DNA of 34,362 bases from JANXVY01 sp034408685 (GCA_034408685.1 JAWXCP010000108.1:1-34362), one strand, 5' to 3'; positions 1-8,137 are shown, numbered from the stretch's first letter. The notes: generated by a model not told the origin, from the sequence alone. Numbers and translations: made by a program.

Positions 1-44
1 CCCCACATCTTGCATCCCGCTCCGTTTCATGCCATTCTCCGCCT

Positions 45-374
45 ATGAGAACAACACTCGACATTGACGAGGACGTGCTCGCGGCGCTCAAAGAGCGCGC
101 GGGCGGCCAAGGGACCACGGCAGGCCGCCTTGCCTCCGATCTCCTTCGGCAGGCGCTTTCTGGGCAATCTTGCGCTCAAGCCCCTCCGGGTTTTTCGGAG
201 GAGCAGGCCAAGTTCGAGCCGGTATCGTTCGAAGATCAATGGGTAGTGCTGAAAAGCCGAGGCGGGCTCGTCACGACTGACCTCGTGCGGCGCTTGGAAG
301 ACGAGATGGATGCGGAGGACCTGAGTTTTGCGCGCGCTCCTCGACGTCAGCACTCTGATCGCGTTGACCGATGA
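45..374 (+). CDS. VapB-like ribbon-helix-helix antitoxin
   Basis: This 109-residue protein is probably the antitoxin of a type II toxin-antitoxin pair. It should bind and neutralise the downstream PIN toxin and repress the shared promoter. The N-terminus (RTTLDIDEDVLAALKERA, then a turn and a second helix to about residue 39) has the strand-helix-helix pattern of ribbon-helix-helix DNA-binding domains. The acidic C-terminal part (RRLEDEMDAEDL) would be the toxin-binding tail. Its last 47 bases overlap the toxin gene in another frame, as is usual for translationally coupled pairs. The ATG lacks a clear Shine-Dalgarno sequence, which may mean the start lies close to the promoter. The family call rests on pattern and partner only; the exact antitoxin subfamily is not clear. 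Confidence 0.75.
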   Translation: MRTTLDIDEDVLAALKERAGGQGTTAGRLASDLLRQALSGQSCAQAPPGFSEEQAKFEPVSFEDQWVVLKSRGGLVTTDLVRRLEDEMDAEDLSFARAPRRQHSDRVDR

Positions 375-753
375 GGACCACGTCCGTCACGGCGACGTCG
401 TCTCGTGGTGGAGATCGAACAACAGGTCAGGCTGGGCGAGTTGTGGACTGACCCAAAATGGTCTCGTCCGCATCCTCTCCCAGCCGGGGTATGCAAACCC
501 AGTTACGATCGGCACGGCCGTTGAGCTCTTGCGGCGCCTTGTGGCGACGACCGATCACGCATTTTGGCATCAGGTCAGCTTGATCGACGACATGGTGATC
601 GATACCACGCGGCTGCTCGGTCATCGTCAGATCACCGATGTGACGCTGCTCGGTACGGCCGTCGTCAACGGTGGGCGCTTTGTAACGCTAGATGCTCGGA
701 TCACGGCGTCTGCCGTCAAACGCGCCACACCCGACAGCCTCGTGGTGCTTTGA
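328..753 (+). CDS. vapC: VapC-type PIN-domain ribonuclease toxin
   Basis: This 141-residue protein is a likely PIN-domain endoribonuclease, the toxic half of the pair. The N-terminal LLDVSTLIAL holds the first metal-binding Asp (residue 6). Later ITDVTLLGTA and FVTLDARI hold the conserved acidic residues of the C-terminal half. The length fits the family (about 130-145 residues). I chose the TTG start at 328 because GGAGG at 314-318 lies nine bases upstream and because it begins directly at the PIN first strand. In this reading it overlaps the antitoxin by 47 bases. VapC proteins usually cut initiator tRNA or rRNA; the target here cannot be told. The pair sits just before the sucA operon, so it is accessory DNA beside core metabolism. 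Confidence 0.82.
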   Translation: MRALLDVSTLIALTDEDHVRHGDVVSWWRSNNRSGWASCGLTQNGLVRILSQPGYANPVTIGTAVELLRRLVATTDHAFWHQVSLIDDMVIDTTRLLGHRQITDVTLLGTAVVNGGRFVTLDARITASAVKRATPDSLVVL

Positions 754-878
754 GGTCAGTTTGTCGGAGCAATGATTTTGCGAGATGTCGGGTTTTTTCT
801 CCGAGGCCGTGTTGCGGACCGTGTCATCGCCCCCACCCCACCTTTGGCGGTCTTATACATGCGACAAAGGTATATTAC

Positions 879-986
879 ATGACCATCAGATCGGTGCGCC
901 GCAGCACGGCCGTGTTTGCATGGCTGTGCTCGCACCTCACCGCCTCACGCCGGCCTGCCTTGTGCGCCGTGCAAGCCGCGCCATAG
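879..986 (+). CDS. Possible 35-residue upstream ORF in the sucA leader
   Basis: A short ORF begins with ATG at 879, has AAAGG at 866-870 eight bases before it, and stops at 986, 53 bases before sucA. The peptide starts MTIRSVRRST and has a moderately hydrophobic middle. Nothing is recognised in it. Most of the strong leader hairpin (893-936) lies inside this ORF, so translating ribosomes would melt it. That would suit a leader-peptide mechanism but could equally be chance. An even shorter ORF (start 859) ends in an ATGA overlap with this start. I list it only because the ribosome-binding site is good. Confidence 0.25.
   Translation: MTIRSVRRSTAVFAWLCSHLTASRRPALCAVQAAP
893..936 (+). promoter_or_regulatory. 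Strong hairpin in the sucA 5' leader
   Basis: GGTGCG (893-898) pairs with CGCACC (931-936). After a four-base bulge, AGCACGGCCGTG (903-914) pairs with CATGGCTGTGCT (919-930) over 12 bp, with two G-U pairs and a TTTG loop. That makes 18 bp in 44 bases. A second, smaller hairpin (CTTGTGC and GTGCAAG, 959-975) follows. No T-run follows the first hairpin, so it is not a standard terminator. It could be a cis-regulatory leader, an RNA-processing site or an extragenic palindrome. Confidence 0.5.
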
Positions 987-1039
987 ATGGCGTCGTTCGT
1001 ACGAGACATCGATAGGGCCGCGCCACAACAGGAAGAGCC

Positions 1040-3991
1040 ATGTCCCGACAAGCGCAGAACGCCCAGTTCCTCCAAACCTCGTTCCTCTCGGGCACCAACG
1101 CCGCCTATATCGAGGAAATGCAGGCCCAGTACGAGGCCAACCCGGGTTCTGTCGGTGACGAATGGCGGCACTTCTTTGAAAGCTTGAAAGAAGAGCGCGT
1201 GACGATGTCGGCGCCAGCAGACCCGTCTTGGGGCACGCCGCTCGAAAATCTCGCATCGAACGGCGACCTCGTTTCGGCCCTGACCAGCGACTGGGGCGGC
1301 GTCGAGAGCCGCGTCCGTACGCGCATCGCTGAACAGGCCCAGTCCTATGGCGTCGAAATGTCCCCGGTGGCCTCGATGCGCGCCATCCAGGACAGTATCC
1401 GCGCACTGATGTTGATCCGCGCCTATCGCATGATGGGGCACCTCGTAGCGGACCTCGATCCGCTCAAGCTCGATGCGCGTCCAGTCCACAAGGAACTGAA
1501 GCCCGAGACCTACGGCTTTACTGATGCCGACCTTGACCGCCCGATTTTCCTCGACCGTGTCCTCGGCCTCGACACGGCGACCATGCGCCAGATCGTGAAG
1601 ATCCTGCGCCGCACATACTGCCGCCAGATCGGCTACCAGTATGCTCACATTTCAAACCCGCTGCAGAAGGCCTGGATCCAGGAGCGTATCGAGGGCGAAG
1701 AAAAGGACATCCGCTTCACCAACGAGGGCAAAAAAGCGATCCTCAACAAGCTCATCGAAGCCGAGATGTTCGAGAAGTTCATCGATATCAAATACACCGG
1801 TACGAAGCGCTTCGGCCTCGACGGCGGTGAATCGATGGTCCCCGCGCTGGAACAGATCATCAAGCGCGGCGGTCAGCTTGGCGTCCGGGAAATCATCCTC
1901 GGCATGGCCCATCGCGGCCGCCTCAACGTGCTCGCCCAAGTTATGAGCAAGCCGCACCGCGCAATCTTCAAGGAGTTCCAGGGCGGATCGTTCAAGCCCG
2001 ACGACGTCGAGGGCTCCGGCGACGTGAAATATCACCTCGGCGCCTCGTCCGACCGGATGTTTGACGGCAACACCGTTCACCTGTCGCTGACCGCCAACCC
2101 CTCGCACCTGGAGATCGTCGACCCCGTCGTACTGGGTAAAGTCCGCGCAAAGCAGGACCAGCACGGCTGTAAGCCCGACGATCGAACCGCAGTGATGCCG
2201 CTCTTGATCCACGGCGATGCCGCGTTCGCTGGCCAAGGCGTCGTCGCCGAATGCTTCGGCTTATCGGGGCTGAAGGGCCACCGCACGGGCGGCTCGATCC
2301 ATTTCGTCATCAACAACCAGATCGGCTTCACGACGAACCCGCGCTATTCGCGGTCGTCGCCATATTGCTCCGACGTTGCCCTGATGATCGAGGCGCCGAT
2401 TTTTCACGTCAACGGCGACGACCCCGAGGCCGTGGTTCACGTCGCCAAGATCGCAACCGAGTTCCGCCAGCGGTTCCAGAAGCCCGTCGTCATCGACATG
2501 TTCTGCTATCGCCGCCACGGCCATAACGAGAGCGACGAGCCAGCGTTCACGCAGCCGCAGATGTACAAAACGATCAAGTCACATCCTGGCGTCGTCGAAA
2601 TGTATGGCAAGCGTCTCGCCGACGAGGGCGTGATGACGGTCGCCGAAATCGACGAAATGAAGGCCCGGTTCCGTGGCCATCTCGACGGCGAGTTCGCCGA
2701 AAGCGCCAGCTATCGCCCCAACAAGGCCGACTGGCTCGACGGCCGCTGGTCCGGCCTATCGCTGGCCGACGACGAGGCCCGCCGCGGCGTCACCGGCGTC
2801 GAAATCGACCGTTTGAAACGCGTCGGCATGGCCATCACGACCATTCCAGCCGACTTCAGCGCCCACAAGACGGTCGCGCGCCTGTTCGACAAGCGCCGCG
2901 AGATGATCGAGACCGGCACGGGTGTCGATTGGGCGATGGGTGAGCATTTGGCCTTTGGAACGCTGGCCGCCGAAGGGTATCCGATCCGCCTGTCGGGCCA
3001 GGACGTCGAGCGCGGGACGTTCTCGCAGCGCCACTCGGTTCTGATCGACCAGGAAGACGAGCGCCGGTACACGCCACTGAAGCACATCGCGCCGGACCAA
3101 GCCCGCTTCGAAGTCATCAACTCGATGCTGTCGGAAGAGGCCGTCCTCGGCTTTGAATACGGCTACTCCCTGGCCGAGCCGATGGCGTTGACGTGCTGGG
3201 AAGCCCAATTCGGCGACTTCGCCAACGGCGCCCAGGTTATCTTCGACCAGTTCCTATCTTCTGGCGAGCGCAAATGGCTGCGCATGTCGGGCCTCGTTTG
3301 CCTGTTGCCACACGGCTACGAAGGCCAGGGGCCCGAGCATTCTTCGGCGCGGCTTGAACGCTTCCTGCAGCTTTCGGCCGAGGACAATTGGCAAATCGCC
3401 AATTGCACGACGCCAGCGAACTACTTCCATATCTTGCGCCGCCAGATTCACCGCAAGTTCCGCAAGCCGCTGATTATCATGACGCCCAAGTCGTTGCTGC
3501 GCCACAAGCGCGTGATTTCGCGTCTCGACGAATTCGTGACGGGAACGTCATTCCATCGCGTCCTGCTCGACGACGCCCAGACCAGCCCCGACTATGAGCT
3601 GAAGCTGAAACCCGATGGCGAGATCAAGCGGGTCGTGTTGTCGACCGGCAAGGTCTACTATGACCTGATCGAAGCGCGCGACAAGCAGGGCTTGTCGGAC
3701 GTGTGTCTGCTGCGCGTCGAGCAGCTCTATCCGTTCCCGGCCCGCACGCTGATCCAGGAACTGTCGCGGTTCCCCAACGCGGACATCGTGTGGTGCCAGG
3801 AAGAGCCAAAGAACATGGGCTCGTGGACGTTCATCGAGCCGAACCTCGAATGGGTCTTGGGCCACACCAACACCAAGGCCAAGCGTGCCCGCTACGCTGG
3901 CCGCGCCGCGGCTGCATCAACAGCAACGGGGCAATTGTCGCGCCATCTTCAAGAGCAAGCAACGCTGGTGACCGAAGCGTTGACCGGCTGA
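1040..3991 (+). CDS. sucA: 2-oxoglutarate dehydrogenase E1 component
   Basis: This is the thiamine-diphosphate-dependent E1 subunit of the 2-oxoglutarate dehydrogenase complex (EC 1.2.4.2). It decarboxylates 2-oxoglutarate and passes the succinyl group to lipoyl-E2 in the TCA cycle; the protein is cytoplasmic. At 983 residues it has the normal length. The N-terminal segment with NAAYIEEMQ and EWRHFFESL (about 20-49) is typical of OdhA/SucA. MAHRGRLNVL around His291, HGDAAFAGQG with Asp393, and HFVINNQIGFTTNPRYSRS with Asn425/426 are the cofactor and active-site signatures. The C-terminal transketolase-like part includes CLLPHGYEGQGPEHSSARLE. The start has GGAAGAG at 1031-1037. It is the first gene of a sucA-sucB-MAPEG-lpdA cluster, behind a structured leader. 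Confidence 0.98.
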   Translation: MSRQAQNAQFLQTSFLSGTNAAYIEEMQAQYEANPGSVGDEWRHFFESLKEERVTMSAPADPSWGTPLENLASNGDLVSALTSDWGGVESRVRTRIAEQAQSYGVEMSPVASMRAIQDSIRALMLIRAYRMMGHLVADLDPLKLDARPVHKELKPETYGFTDADLDRPIFLDRVLGLDTATMRQIVKILRRTYCRQIGYQYAHISNPLQKAWIQERIEGEEKDIRFTNEGKKAILNKLIEAEMFEKFIDIKYTGTKRFGLDGGESMVPALEQIIKRGGQLGVREIILGMAHRGRLNVLAQVMSKPHRAIFKEFQGGSFKPDDVEGSGDVKYHLGASSDRMFDGNTVHLSLTANPSHLEIVDPVVLGKVRAKQDQHGCKPDDRTAVMPLLIHGDAAFAGQGVVAECFGLSGLKGHRTGGSIHFVINNQIGFTTNPRYSRSSPYCSDVALMIEAPIFHVNGDDPEAVVHVAKIATEFRQRFQKPVVIDMFCYRRHGHNESDEPAFTQPQMYKTIKSHPGVVEMYGKRLADEGVMTVAEIDEMKARFRGHLDGEFAESASYRPNKADWLDGRWSGLSLADDEARRGVTGVEIDRLKRVGMAITTIPADFSAHKTVARLFDKRREMIETGTGVDWAMGEHLAFGTLAAEGYPIRLSGQDVERGTFSQRHSVLIDQEDERRYTPLKHIAPDQARFEVINSMLSEEAVLGFEYGYSLAEPMALTCWEAQFGDFANGAQVIFDQFLSSGERKWLRMSGLVCLLPHGYEGQGPEHSSARLERFLQLSAEDNWQIANCTTPANYFHILRRQIHRKFRKPLIIMTPKSLLRHKRVISRLDEFVTGTSFHRVLLDDAQTSPDYELKLKPDGEIKRVVLSTGKVYYDLIEARDKQGLSDVCLLRVEQLYPFPARTLIQELSRFPNADIVWCQEEPKNMGSWTFIEPNLEWVLGHTNTKAKRARYAGRAAAASTATGQLSRHLQEQATLVTEALTG

Positions 3992-4062
3992 CCCTTGAAC
4001 CGACAAGCCTACGATTCTAATTGACCCACAGCACAATTTGCAAACGTCCGAAGGGAAGAGAC

Positions 4063-5346
4063 ATGTCGACCGAAATCCGCGTGCCGACGATGGGCGAAAG
4101 CGTCAGTGAGGCAACTGTCGGCAACTGGCTGAAGAAGGTCGGCGACACCATCGCCGCCGACGAGGTCGTCGCGGAACTCGAAACCGACAAAGTAGCGGTC
4201 GAAGTTCGCGCGCCGTCATCGGGCATTTTGGCTGAGATCACGGCAGCCAAGGGTGTGACGGTCGGCGTCGGCGCGTTGCTCGGCCAGATCCGCGCTGGTG
4301 CCGCTGCGACGGTGGCAGCTCCAACCGCTGCCGCCCCGGCCCCGGCCCCGGCGGCGCCCGTTGGCCAAGCTGCGGTCACCCAGGCTGTAGGTGCGGTGGC
4401 TCCAGCGGTTGCAAATGGCGGCAGTGCGATGCCACCATCGCCGGCCGCGCGAAAGGCACTGGCAGAAAGCGGCCTCTCAGCTGACGATGTCGACGGCTCA
4501 GGCCGGCGCGGTCAGGTTTTGAAATCCGATGTCGCGGCAACCAAATCGGCTCCGCAGATGCCAGTGGCTGCTCCCGTCGCCTATGCCCCCGCCCCGCTAC
4601 CCGTGCCCGTCCAACAGCTCCGCGTTCCCTCCACCGCGACCGATGCCGAACGCGAGCAACGGGTGCCGATGACGCGCCTGCGCCAGACCATCGCCCGCCG
4701 CCTCAAAGACGCGCAGAACACGGCCGCCATGCTGACGACGTTCAACGATGTCGACATGGGCGCGGTCATGGCCTTGCGCACCCAGTACAAGGATGCGTTC
4801 GAGAAGCGCCACGGCGTTAAGCTCGGCTTCATGGGGATGTTCGTCAAAGCCTGCATCCAAGCTCTGAAAGAGATCCCCGCCGTCAACGCCGAACTCGATG
4901 GCGGCGACCTGATCTACAAGAACTATTACCACATGGGCGTGGCCGTCGGCACCGAGAAGGGTCTCGTCGTGCCGGTGGTGCGCAACGCCGACCAGATGTC
5001 TCTGGCCGCGATCGAGGCCAAGATCGGCGAATTCGGCAAGCGCGCCCGCGACGGCAAGCTCAGCATCGAGGACATGCAAGGCGGCACGTTTACGATCACC
5101 AACGGTGGCGTCTACGGCTCGCTGATGTCGACCCCGATCCTCAACGCCCCACAGTCCGGCATCCTCGGCATGCACCGTATCGAAGAGCGCCCGGTGGTCC
5201 GCAACGGCCAAGTCGTTGCGCGCCCGATGATGTATCTGGCGCTCAGCTATGATCACCGGATCGTCGACGGCAAAGAGGCGGTCACGTTCCTCGTCCGCGT
5301 CAAGGAATGCCTCGAAGATCCGCACCGCTTCATGCTGGAGGTCTGA
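4063..5346 (+). CDS. sucB: 2-oxoglutarate dehydrogenase E2, dihydrolipoyl succinyltransferase
   Basis: E2 forms the core of the 2-oxoglutarate dehydrogenase complex and moves the succinyl group from lipoamide to CoA (EC 2.3.1.61). One lipoyl domain covers about residues 1-77, with the lipoylated lysine at K43 in ELETDKVAVEV. An Ala/Pro linker follows, then a peripheral-subunit-binding domain (SPAARKALAESGLSADDVDG) and the acyltransferase domain. The catalytic motif SYDHRIVDGKEAVTFL carries His398 and Asp402. I chose ATG 4063 because AAGGGAAGAG (4051-4060) precedes it and the lipoyl domain begins at once. The frame is open 14 codons further upstream, but that stretch resembles nothing. It lies 71 bp after sucA and is presumably cotranscribed. 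Confidence 0.97.
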   Translation: MSTEIRVPTMGESVSEATVGNWLKKVGDTIAADEVVAELETDKVAVEVRAPSSGILAEITAAKGVTVGVGALLGQIRAGAAATVAAPTAAAPAPAPAAPVGQAAVTQAVGAVAPAVANGGSAMPPSPAARKALAESGLSADDVDGSGRRGQVLKSDVAATKSAPQMPVAAPVAYAPAPLPVPVQQLRVPSTATDAEREQRVPMTRLRQTIARRLKDAQNTAAMLTTFNDVDMGAVMALRTQYKDAFEKRHGVKLGFMGMFVKACIQALKEIPAVNAELDGGDLIYKNYYHMGVAVGTEKGLVVPVVRNADQMSLAAIEAKIGEFGKRARDGKLSIEDMQGGTFTITNGGVYGSLMSTPILNAPQSGILGMHRIEERPVVRNGQVVARPMMYLALSYDHRIVDGKEAVTFLVRVKECLEDPHRFMLEV

Positions 5347-5380
5347 CGCCGATGCCCGCATTTTCCACGGAGCACGACGC

Positions 5381-5773
5381 ATGCCGCTAGAACTCCAGAT
5401 GGTAATGTATGCGATCGCTTTGGCGTTCGCACACTTGGCCATGTACGCCATCCTCGCCAACATCGAGGTTGGTGTAGGCTACACGGGCGGTCCGCGTGAT
5501 AAGCCGCCCGTAGGCCTTTCGGTGCACACGCAGCGGATGGGGCGAGCCTACGCGAATTGCGTCGAAACCCTGCCGTGGTTTGGTTTGGCGATGATCACCG
5601 CCCATCTCGGGCAGAAAGTCGACGCCGCAGTGATCACTGCCGGATGGGTGTATTTGGCCGCCCGCATCGCCTACGTGCCAGCGTATCTGTTTCCAGTTTC
5701 GCTGTTGCGCTCGGCGATCTGGTCGCTGGCGACCGCAGCAATCCTGTTCATCGTATTCCGCGCTCTCTCCTGA
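5381..5773 (+). CDS. MAPEG-family membrane protein
   Basis: This 130-residue, very hydrophobic protein has about four membrane segments and looks like a bacterial MAPEG protein (the glutathione S-transferase/eicosanoid-related membrane family). The family-like part is QRMGRAYANCVETLPWFGLA followed by YLAARIAYVPAYL, which bears the Arg, Asn and Glu usually kept in the second helix and the Tyr/Pro pattern of the last helices. Its substrate is unknown. ATG 5381 follows an ACGGAGC site; the longer frame upstream overlaps sucB and is not credible. It sits between E2 and E3, 34 bp after sucB and 22 bp before lpdA, so it is very likely in the same transcript. I recall a MAPEG gene at this place in related bacteria, but why it is there is not established. 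Confidence 0.85.
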   Translation: MPLELQMVMYAIALAFAHLAMYAILANIEVGVGYTGGPRDKPPVGLSVHTQRMGRAYANCVETLPWFGLAMITAHLGQKVDAAVITAGWVYLAARIAYVPAYLFPVSLLRSAIWSLATAAILFIVFRALS

Positions 5774-5795
5774 GCTGGAACATTCGGAGTTTTGC

Positions 5796-7199
5796 ATGTC
5801 TGCGACCTACGACGTCATCGTGATCGGTTCTGGCCCGGGCGGCTACGTGTGCGCGATCCGGGCGAGCCAGCTCGGCAAAAAGGTAGCGATCGTCGAGAAG
5901 CGCGCGACCCATGGCGGGACCTGCCTCAACGTCGGGTGCATTCCATCGAAGGCTCTACTGCACGCCTCCGAGTGCTACGATGACGCTGGCAACCATTTCT
6001 CGGCCATGGGCATCGGCGTGATGCCGACGCTCGACATGCACAAGATGCAGGCGTTCAAGGCCGAGGGCGTCAAGGGCAACGTCGATGGTGTCGCGTTCTT
6101 GCTCAAGAAGAACAAAATCGATGCTCACCACGGCATGGGTCGCATCGTCGGCCCGGGCAAGGTTGAGGTGACGAAGGCGGACGGGTCGAAGCAGATCCTC
6201 GATACCGCTGCGATCGTGATCGCAACCGGCTCAGATGTCGCCAAGTTGCCCGGCGTCGAGATCGACGAGAAGGTCGTCGTGTCGTCGACCGGCGCGCTGG
6301 AGTTGCCCTCCGTACCGCGCCGCCTGCTCATCGTTGGCGCCGGCGTGATCGGCCTTGAACTCGGCTCGGTCTGGCGTCGGCTTGGCGCCGAGGTCACGGT
6401 CGTCGAATACCTCGATCGCATCCTGCCCGGCATGGATACCGACGTCGCCGCGAGCTTCCAGAAAATCCTGGTCAAGCAAGGGTTGGCGTTCAAATTGTCG
6501 AGCAAAGTGACAAAGGTCGAAACGGGCTTCGGTGGCGCCAAGGTTACCGTCGAGCCGTCGGCTGGCGGTGCGGCCGAGACACTGGCCGCCGACGTGGTGC
6601 TGGTTGCCATCGGACGCGTTCCCTATACCGACGGTCTGGGTCTCGCGGAAGCTGGCGTCGCGATGGACAACCGCAAACGGATCGTGGTCGACAATCATTA
6701 CCAAACCAACGTGCCGGGCATCTATGCCATCGGCGACGTGATCGCGGGGCCGATGCTCGCCCACAAAGCCGAGGATGAGGGCGTCGCGTTGGCCGAGGTT
6801 CTCGCCGGCCAAGCTGGCCACGTGAATTACGATGTGATCCCCAACGTGATCTACACCGCGCCCGAGGTGGCAAGCGTCGGGAAGACCGAGGAAGAACTCA
6901 AATCCGCTGGCGTGGTCTACAAGGTCGGGAAGTTCCCGTTCCTCGCCAATGGCCGCGCCAAGGTCAACCGGACAACCGACGGCTTCGTCAAAGTGCTGGC
7001 CGACGCCACGACCGACCGTGTACTGGGCGTCCACATCATCGGCCCGCACGCTGGCGAAATGATCGGCGAGGCCTCCGTCATCATGGAATTCGGTGGCTCG
7101 GCCGAAGATCTCGCCCGCACGTGCCACGCCCACCCGACGTTGACAGAGGCCGTAAAGGAAGCCGCCATGGCCGTGGACAAGCGCGCTGTGCACATGTGA
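5796..7199 (+). CDS. lpdA: Dihydrolipoyl dehydrogenase (E3)
   Basis: This FAD-dependent disulfide oxidoreductase (EC 1.8.1.4) reoxidises dihydrolipoamide on E2 and makes NADH. It has 467 residues, the usual size. FAD is bound through GSGPGG (11-16). GGTCLNVGCIPSKALL carries the redox disulfide C43-C48. The NAD-binding loop is VGAGVIGLELGSVW, and the second FAD motif is YAIGDVIAGPMLAHKAEDEG. The C-terminal HAHPTLTEA gives the catalytic pair His446/Glu451 that completes the partner subunit's site. It is the last gene of the sucA cluster. A 203-bp gap to the next gene suggests the operon ends here. The imperfect inverted repeat at 7201-7217 lacks a T-run, so I do not call it a terminator. Confidence 0.97.
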   Translation: MSATYDVIVIGSGPGGYVCAIRASQLGKKVAIVEKRATHGGTCLNVGCIPSKALLHASECYDDAGNHFSAMGIGVMPTLDMHKMQAFKAEGVKGNVDGVAFLLKKNKIDAHHGMGRIVGPGKVEVTKADGSKQILDTAAIVIATGSDVAKLPGVEIDEKVVVSSTGALELPSVPRRLLIVGAGVIGLELGSVWRRLGAEVTVVEYLDRILPGMDTDVAASFQKILVKQGLAFKLSSKVTKVETGFGGAKVTVEPSAGGAAETLAADVVLVAIGRVPYTDGLGLAEAGVAMDNRKRIVVDNHYQTNVPGIYAIGDVIAGPMLAHKAEDEGVALAEVLAGQAGHVNYDVIPNVIYTAPEVASVGKTEEELKSAGVVYKVGKFPFLANGRAKVNRTTDGFVKVLADATTDRVLGVHIIGPHAGEMIGEASVIMEFGGSAEDLARTCHAHPTLTEAVKEAAMAVDKRAVHM

Positions 7200-7270
7200 C
7201 CCTGGCCTTGGCCCAGGCAATCATGGGGACATGCAGCAAATGCAAACAGGCGCTGGACGCTTGCCGCGTA

Positions 7271-7299
7271 TTGACCTTGTCATAGACTGTTCCTAGATC
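7271..7299 (+). promoter_or_regulatory. Candidate sigma-70-type promoter before the DUF1353 gene
   Basis: TTGACC (7271-7276) and TAGATC (7294-7299) are separated by 17 bases. This matches a housekeeping promoter well at -35 and moderately at -10. It would place a transcript start near 7306, about 97 bases before the next gene. The call is based on pattern only. Confidence 0.4.
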
Positions 7300-7402
7300 A
7301 CGAGCGCGTTCCGGTCGGTCATATGTAGGGCTTTCAGGGGCCGTTCAGACGGATTGGCGCACCTCGCGTCAGCGCTCCACTCGATCACCGTGAGGCCGTC
7401 CC

Positions 7403-8137
7403 ATGAGAATACTCATACTGCTGCTGACTTTGGTTGCCGGCGTCGGCATCGGCGGCTGGCTCTATCTGACCGGCAAATTGCCCGCCTACCTGCCGCAGAA
7501 CCTCCAGCAGGCCATGACCGGCAAGCCGACAACGGGCGGGGCTGCCAGCACGTTCAAAGGCAACATCCGCGCCGAATTGCTCGCGCCATCGCGTCCGGCA
7601 GATACGTTCCGCGACATCAAATTGCTGGAGCCGTTCGGCTTCGTCGACAGCAAAGGCGTCCATTGGGATGTGTCGCCAGGTTATATCAGCAATGGCGCAT
7701 CGATCCCGCCGACCCTGTGGCCCGTCGTCGGTGGACCGCTCGACGGCCCGTATCGCGACGCCGCTGTGATCCACGACTATTATTGCGATAAGCGAAACCG
7801 CTCCAGCGATGACACCCATTTGATGTTTTACGAGGCGGCCGTCGCGCGCGGCACGAGCGAAAACATCGCTTCGACGATGTACATGGGCATCATCTTCGGC
7901 GGCCCGAAGTGGGACCTCGCACAACCGAAAAAAGCCGGCTTCAACCTGTTTGGCCTTGCCCAGTCCTCGGCACCAAAGGTCGACCCTGGCCTCGTCAACA
8001 AACAGGCGACACCGGAGCAGAAAAAGGCTGCAGAAGACCTCAAGGCCTGGATTGATCGCGAGAAGCCTTCGCTCGAGCAGATCAAGAAGCGTGCCGAGGA
8101 ACTTCGCGCGCAAACCGGCGTCAGCCAGCCAAAGTAA
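7403..8137 (+). CDS. Membrane-anchored DUF1353-like protein
   Basis: This 244-residue protein has one N-terminal membrane helix (about residues 2-24, MRILILLLTLVAGVGIGGW) and a DUF1353-like middle. The family hallmark is the run SNGASIPPTLWPVVGG followed by RDAAVIHDYYCDKRNRS. Its His and Asp residues recall a metal or catalytic site, but the family's activity is unknown. Many DUF1353 proteins are phage-encoded or phage-like. The last 45 residues are a charged predicted helix (EQKKAAEDLKAWIDREKP and on) outside the usual domain. The ATG has GAGG at 7392-7395. It probably forms its own unit between a candidate promoter and the hairpin-plus-T-run at 8169-8200. Function is unassigned. Confidence 0.8.
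   Translation: MRILILLLTLVAGVGIGGWLYLTGKLPAYLPQNLQQAMTGKPTTGGAASTFKGNIRAELLAPSRPADTFRDIKLLEPFGFVDSKGVHWDVSPGYISNGASIPPTLWPVVGGPLDGPYRDAAVIHDYYCDKRNRSSDDTHLMFYEAAVARGTSENIASTMYMGIIFGGPKWDLAQPKKAGFNLFGLAQSSAPKVDPGLVNKQATPEQKKAAEDLKAWIDREKPSLEQIKKRAEELRAQTGVSQPK

Noticed and set aside
871..876. TATATT as the -10 box of a sucA promoter
   Set aside because: No acceptable -35 box lies 16-18 bases upstream (TTGGCG is 21 away), and the site could instead be the spacer of a ribosome-binding site.
875..1648. Long minus-strand frame of 257 codons opposite the sucA start
   Set aside because: It lies over the conserved N-terminus of SucA in the antisense direction, has no recognisable domain, and is the kind of open antisense frame common in GC-rich genes.
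1652..2236. Minus-strand frame of 194 codons within sucA
   Set aside because: Antisense shadow of a gene identified beyond doubt; no motifs of its own.
4597..5463. Minus-strand frame of 288 codons opposite sucB
   Set aside because: His/Asp/Val-rich composition typical of antisense translation; SucB motifs are on the other strand throughout.
7201..7217. Terminator directly after lpdA
   Set aside because: The inverted repeat is imperfect, its loop would be too small or the stem only five pairs, and no T-run follows.
6231..7220. Minus-strand frame of 329 codons opposite lpdA
   Set aside because: Same composition bias and complete overlap with lpdA.
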